NCBI GenBank assembly: GCA_965660165.1
Contig: CBFHYU010000006.1
Span: forward strand, 1-64,000
Origin: WTJO01 sp965660165
Lineage (GTDB): Bacteria > Pseudomonadota > Alphaproteobacteria > Puniceispirillales > Puniceispirillaceae
DNA: 64,000 nt
Direction of reading: 5' to 3'
The notes under the pieces were generated by a model. The model worked only from the letters and a program-made list of their open reading frames with translations. It did no database searches and was not told the origin of the DNA. The translations under genes and the position numbers were made by a program. The stretch's first letter is position 1. Every line of letters starts with the position of its first letter. Shown here one piece after another: positions 60,312 through 64,000 of this stretch.

Positions 60312-61910
60312 TTAGTCTAGAAGCACTGTTACAATCTCAGGCCAGATAAGCAGAACAGAGAGTGCCATTAGCTGAAGCATAATAAATGGCAAGAACCCTT
60401 TGAAAATATCTGTTAGAGAAATATGCTCAGGCGCTACAGATTTCAAATAGAAAGCGGCAGGACCAAATGGCGGCGACAGGAACGATACCTGCATATTCAT
60501 ACAGAACACCACCCCGAACCACACTGCGACATGACGCGGCTCAAGTGCGCCAAACACGCCGATATCTTCGATTGGCAATTTCCGAACAATCGGCAGAAAT
60601 ACTGGCATAATCAGAAGCACAATACCAACCCAGTCCATAAACATGCCCATCACCAGAAATACCAGCATCATCACCAATATCACACCCATAGCAGGCAGGT
60701 CATAACCGACAATCATATTAGCCACATAATCAGGGCCACCCGCCAGCGTATAAGACGCTGCCAGCGCCGCCGCACCAATTGTCACCCAGATGATAGTGCC
60801 TGTTGAGCGCAAGGTACGCATCAAAGAATCCCATACAATCTCAAAGGTCATCTCACGGCGGATTAGGCCAATCACAAATACTGCGATAACCCCCATACCG
60901 GCTGCTTCGGTAATTCCTGTAATACCGCCATAAATTGAGCCAAGCACAACCCCGATAACAACAATTGGTGCTACCAGACCTCTGCCCATCTCCCAGCCTT
61001 TACTGGCACGTTCTTTGCCAACCAGCAGATAGGTGGTCGCAAGACATAATGCGCCTGCGCCAACAATATATGGGATATCAGAGACCATTCCCAACGTAAG
61101 TGGCTCATATTCATCAACTTCAGCATTTGCGCCTGTTAGCGTGTAAAATACCGCACGAACCAGCAATACTACTGTAATCCAGAAAATAAAGCGGGCAAGA
61201 AAGCCAATAAACATCATTGCCTTGTCAGCGCCTTCAGGGTCACCCTTTTCAGGCTCAGGCAATGGCGCTGTTTCTGGCTTCACTCTGGTAAGGATCAGAA
61301 TATACACGATAAAGAATGACGCCAGCATAAAGCCTGGCAAAAACGAAGCTGTAAACAGCGCCTTAATTGATGTTTCTGTAATCAGGCCATAGAAGATTAG
61401 CACGATAGATGGCGGGATCATTGTCCCTAATGAGCCAGAGGCGCAAATTGTACCAATCGCCAAATTCTGATTATAGCCAAGCCGCAACATTTGCGGCAAA
61501 GCAATCAGACCAAGCAACACAACCTCACCACCGATAATCCCTGACATAGCGGCCATAATCACCGCCATAAGCGAGGTCACAATAGCAATACCGCCCCGTG
61601 TTCTGCTCAGCCAGACATTCAACGAGGAATACATATCTCGCGCAATGCCAGAACGTTCAAGCAACGCCGCCATAAAGATAAATAGTGGCACTGATATCAG
61701 AACGTAATTTGTCATTTGCCGATAAATTGCCTGACTAATAACCGCGAACGGCCCTCGCCCAAAATCCATAAACATCAGATCAGGACCAAATTTCATGATC
61801 AGGGTGAGAACAGCCAGAATAGCAGACGCAAATCCCAGTGGCATACCAATAGCCAGTAGAAAAAACATAGCGCCCAGAACTATCAGGCTCATAGTGCCTA
61901 TATCAACCAT
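60312..61910 (-). CDS. TRAP transporter large permease subunit
   Basis: A 532-residue DctM-type permease with about fifteen hydrophobic segments. VLISVPLFIFMAALLERSGIA, IIGGEVVLLGLIALPQML, TICASGSLGTMIPPSIVLIFYG and MFMDWVGIVLLIMPVFLPIV are the TRAP-M blocks. A central acidic loop (PLPEPEKGDPEGADK, near residue 210) and the extra length are seen in the mannitol/chloroaromatic (FcbT3-like) branch of large permeases. It imports a substrate with H+ or Na+ together with the small subunit and the binding protein. Its start is two bases after the small subunit stop. Confidence 0.92.
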   Translation of the reverse strand: MVDIGTMSLIVLGAMFFLLAIGMPLGFASAILAVLTLIMKFGPDLMFMDFGRGPFAVISQAIYRQMTNYVLISVPLFIFMAALLERSGIARDMYSSLNVWLSRTRGGIAIVTSLMAVIMAAMSGIIGGEVVLLGLIALPQMLRLGYNQNLAIGTICASGSLGTMIPPSIVLIFYGLITETSIKALFTASFLPGFMLASFFIVYILILTRVKPETAPLPEPEKGDPEGADKAMMFIGFLARFIFWITVVLLVRAVFYTLTGANAEVDEYEPLTLGMVSDIPYIVGAGALCLATTYLLVGKERASKGWEMGRGLVAPIVVIGVVLGSIYGGITGITEAAGMGVIAVFVIGLIRREMTFEIVWDSLMRTLRSTGTIIWVTIGAAALAASYTLAGGPDYVANMIVGYDLPAMGVILVMMLVFLVMGMFMDWVGIVLLIMPVFLPIVRKLPIEDIGVFGALEPRHVAVWFGVVFCMNMQVSFLSPPFGPAAFYLKSVAPEHISLTDIFKGFLPFIMLQLMALSVLLIWPEIVTVLLD

Positions 61911-61912
61911 CT

Positions 61913-62719
61913 CTAGTTCTCCAACGTCTTACGAATATTTTCAATTTCTGTCTGATCTATTTCGTCAGCAGGCGAATGTTTCACATCTTCTTTATTCCAG
62001 TCTGCAATCAAATTAGATACTGACTGAATTGCCACAAGTGTGATGATAATCAGAATAGCTGGTTTAACAGTTGCTGGAATTGGCGGATCCCATGCGGTGC
62101 CAAATCGCTCAAAACGCTCAAACTTGGCAACGGCTTCATCAAACGAACCCCACACCAGACAGAAGGTAAAAATAACAATCAGCATCACAGAAAAGGTATC
62201 AGCTGCCTTCTTTGCCCATCTTGGGAACATTTCATAAATAATGAAAATACGGATATGGCTTCTTTGCTGCATGGCATATAGACCAGCCAGCAAAAACAAA
62301 AAGGCAGCAATCCATAATGATAATTCATTTGCCCATAATGTTGGGCGGCTAAACACATATCTAGAAACAACTTCGTAGAACATGACAATTTCGATAAAGA
62401 CAATCCCCATCATCGCTATACGTGAGCACACCAGAGATACAATATCAAAAAAACCTGATTTTTCAGGTTCAATAGCTCCGCGCCTGTCCGAGAAATAAAC
62501 CCCGCCAAGAAAGATGGATGCAAATAGCGATATCATCATTGTCTTGCCAAGAATACCTCCTTCAGGCCGCAACATTTCATGCACGCCGATAGTGCCATTG
62601 AGGAATAATTTATTGCAAATAAGAATAAGGTAGGTAGCTAATGCGATACCGCAAGAAATTTTCAATGCTGTTTTTACAGGATTGTGAAAACGCCCGAGCC
62701 AAATGCTTTCCGACTGCAT
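61913..62719 (-). CDS. TRAP transporter small permease subunit
   Basis: A 268-residue DctQ-type membrane protein, longer than the common 160-190 residues because of two additional N-terminal helices (IALATYLILICNKLF and MMISLFASIFLGGVYF). The DctQ core reads EVVSRYVFSRPTLWANELS and AGLYAMQQRSHIRIFIIYE, the usual second-helix and loop signature. It links the binding protein with the large permease. It is separated from the binding-protein gene by a 103-base gap containing a stem with T-run. Confidence 0.88.
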   Translation of the reverse strand: MQSESIWLGRFHNPVKTALKISCGIALATYLILICNKLFLNGTIGVHEMLRPEGGILGKTMMISLFASIFLGGVYFSDRRGAIEPEKSGFFDIVSLVCSRIAMMGIVFIEIVMFYEVVSRYVFSRPTLWANELSLWIAAFLFLLAGLYAMQQRSHIRIFIIYEMFPRWAKKAADTFSVMLIVIFTFCLVWGSFDEAVAKFERFERFGTAWDPPIPATVKPAILIIITLVAIQSVSNLIADWNKEDVKHSPADEIDQTEIENIRKTLEN

Positions 62720-62755
62720 TATTCTCCCCCCTAAATAAAAGAATAGTTACATATG

Positions 62756-62805
62756 AAAAAAATCCCGCTGAAGCGATTTTCTGCGGTGCAGATGGCGCTT
62801 CAGCG
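62756..62805 (-). terminator. Partial terminator/attenuator between dctP and the TRAP permease genes
   Basis: On the minus strand CGCTGAAGCG (62805-62796) pairs perfectly with CGCTTCAGCG (62775-62766), with an inner CTGC/GCAG pair in the loop, followed by a run of seven T. It lies just after the binding-protein stop, the position where transporters lower permease transcription relative to the binding protein. Confidence 0.85.
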
Positions 62806-62822
62806 AGAAACATAAAGTGGTA

Positions 62823-63845
62823 TTAGTTAACCAGACCTAGAACCGCTAGATACTCTTTGTGGCTTTTCACAAGAGCAGCAGCTTCAGGTGTCTTCTTAGC
62901 CCAGCCTTCCCATGCATCTTGAGCAATTTGTCTGAACTTGGCTCTGTCTTCTGTTGACCAGTCATACAGCTTAACGCCCTTTGCTTTTAGCATAGCCGCA
63001 GCTTCGCTGTTTTTCTTCTCATTTGAAAGCGCTGCATGCAAGGATACTTTCTGCATGGCTGTTTCAATGATACGGCGATTAGCTTCTGACAGGCCATCCC
63101 AAACAGCTTTGTTACACGCTAGGTGGTCTGAAGGCATTGAGTGGAAACCAGGATATGTTGCATGCTCAACAAGATCGTAAAGTCCAAGACCTACGTTGTT
63201 GTTAAGACCAGATGCATCAGCACCGTCGATGATGCCTGTTTCAAGCGCGGTAAAGATTTCTGTGAAATCCATCACGATTGGAGAGGCGCCAAGACCTTCA
63301 AAGATTTCTGTTTCAAGACCTGGAGGTGAACGGAACTTCCAGCCTTTCAGATCCTCAAACCCTCTCAGAGGCTTTGATGATGACAGGCTTTCCTGACCAT
63401 ATACTGACCAGCCAATAAGCTGCATGCCATAGGCATTATATAGTTCCTGTGCTGCATCATAACCACCGCCATAATACAACCAGCTATATTGCTGCCATGG
63501 GGTGTCATAACCACCCATGATGTCGCCTACAAACTGGAATGCAGGGTTCTTACCTGTCTGGTAAGCACCGCCTGTCATGTCACAATCAAGAATACCGTTT
63601 GCAGCAGCATCAAATGTTTCAACAGAACCAACAACTGAAGATGCCCAGAACATTTCGATGTCTAGCGCACCGCCTGACATAGTTTCAACGTCATTTTCCC
63701 ACTGCTGATAAATGATCCCAGTTGGATGATCTTTTGCGTAATGTGTCTGAACACGCAGTGTTGTTTTGCTGTGAGAGCCTGCAATCGCTGGCCCTGTCAG
63801 CATAGCAGCTGCTGCCACACCGATAACTAACTTGTGAAATTTCAT
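62823..63845 (-). CDS. TRAP transporter substrate-binding protein (DctP family)
   Basis: A 340-residue periplasmic protein. The signal peptide MKFHKLVIGVAAAAMLTGPA ends with IAG before SHSKTTLRVQTHYAKDHP. GLGASPIVMDFTEIFTALETGIIDGADASG holds the conserved ligand region (the Arg/Asn contacts of the DctP fold are expected in GWKFRSPPGLETE and around ADASG). GGYDTPWQQYSWLYYGGGYD is typical of the COG4663 (mannitol/chloroaromatic, keto-acid) branch. First gene of the TRAP operon. The 155 bases after 63845 at the window end show no coding frame and probably hold the promoter. Confidence 0.9.
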   Translation of the reverse strand: MKFHKLVIGVAAAAMLTGPAIAGSHSKTTLRVQTHYAKDHPTGIIYQQWENDVETMSGGALDIEMFWASSVVGSVETFDAAANGILDCDMTGGAYQTGKNPAFQFVGDIMGGYDTPWQQYSWLYYGGGYDAAQELYNAYGMQLIGWSVYGQESLSSSKPLRGFEDLKGWKFRSPPGLETEIFEGLGASPIVMDFTEIFTALETGIIDGADASGLNNNVGLGLYDLVEHATYPGFHSMPSDHLACNKAVWDGLSEANRRIIETAMQKVSLHAALSNEKKNSEAAAMLKAKGVKLYDWSTEDRAKFRQIAQDAWEGWAKKTPEAAALVKSHKEYLAVLGLVN

Positions 63846-64000
63846 CTCAAATCTCCCTATGAATTCACATTATGTGTTTAATGGCAAACAAGACTCAGCT
63901 GATATGCTGATGTTGCCAGCTACATAATTCAAACCAGTTTACAAATTAAAGTCCAGCAAAAAATAGTGTGCCAATACAAGAAATTCCGCCAATCCTTTGA

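Overview
The window looks like part of the chromosome of a heterotrophic marine alphaproteobacterium. The gene families (TRAP and BMP-type uptake, sugar-acid catabolism, one-carbon and methylated-amine enzymes, a complete protocatechuate 4,5-cleavage operon), the moderate base composition and the short intergenic gaps would suit a SAR116-like lineage. That placement is inference; there is no rRNA or other marker gene here. I saw no tRNA, rRNA, insertion sequence, prophage or CRISPR array.

Layout. 1-12.5 kb: the start of an enoyl-CoA hydratase gene cut by the window edge, three small-molecule exporters (two EamA, one MFS), a frameshifted methyltransferase, a sugar-acid module (IlvD/Edd dehydratase, uronate-dehydrogenase-like enzyme, HpcH/HpaI aldolase), NudC, glycerol kinase and a few small genes. 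12.5-18.8 kb: a tandem glycine riboswitch ahead of a DadA-type flavoprotein, a 2-keto-3-deoxy-galactonate kinase homologue, then fhs-folD-ribokinase. 18.8-27.8 kb: a GrdB-like protein with a rhodanese, then a long + strand run (RraA-like, SMP-30 lactonase, BMP binding protein, 2-oxoglutarate/Fe dioxygenase, VOC, hydroxypyruvate isomerase-like, aldo/keto reductase, MFS). 27.8-29.8 kb: a MarR regulator and an HpaB-type aromatic hydroxylase. 29.8-37.4 kb: a minus-strand operon ligA-ligB-ligC-ligU-ligI-ligK-ligJ plus a dienelactone hydrolase and a DUF1932 dehydrogenase, which encodes every step from protocatechuate to pyruvate plus oxaloacetate. 37.5-45.6 kb: class II aldolase, ketopantoate-reductase-like protein, amine-oxidase-like flavoprotein, an RTX protein, and a 1080-residue self-sufficient reductive dehalogenase fused to its own flavin/[2Fe-2S] reductase. 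46-51.5 kb: a demethylation cluster (DMGDH-like flavoprotein, non-pyrrolysine MttB, sarcosine-oxidase-like flavoprotein). 51.5-60.3 kb: an epimerase, a giant flagellin/serralysin/RTX chimera, mannose-1-phosphate guanylyltransferase, uronate dehydrogenase, and a divergent HupE/DUF4198 pair probably for metal uptake. 60.3-63.9 kb: a TRAP transporter operon.

How the genes may work together. The sugar-acid genes (two uronate dehydrogenase homologues, SMP-30 lactonase, dehydratase, HpcH aldolase, DgoK, hydroxypyruvate isomerase) outline oxidative uronate/aldarate breakdown. The reductive dehalogenase, HpaB-type hydroxylase, lig operon and possibly the TRAP carrier outline breakdown of halogenated phenolic acids. 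The glycine riboswitch/DadA, fhs-folD and demethylase cluster handle glycine, methyl groups and formate.

The two most unusual genes are the flagellin whose variable region carries a complete serralysin-type metalloprotease (52615-55773) and the oxygen-tolerant-type reductive dehalogenase (42380-45622) close to a full ring-cleavage operon. Functional calls rest on reading motifs and recalling families, with no database search.
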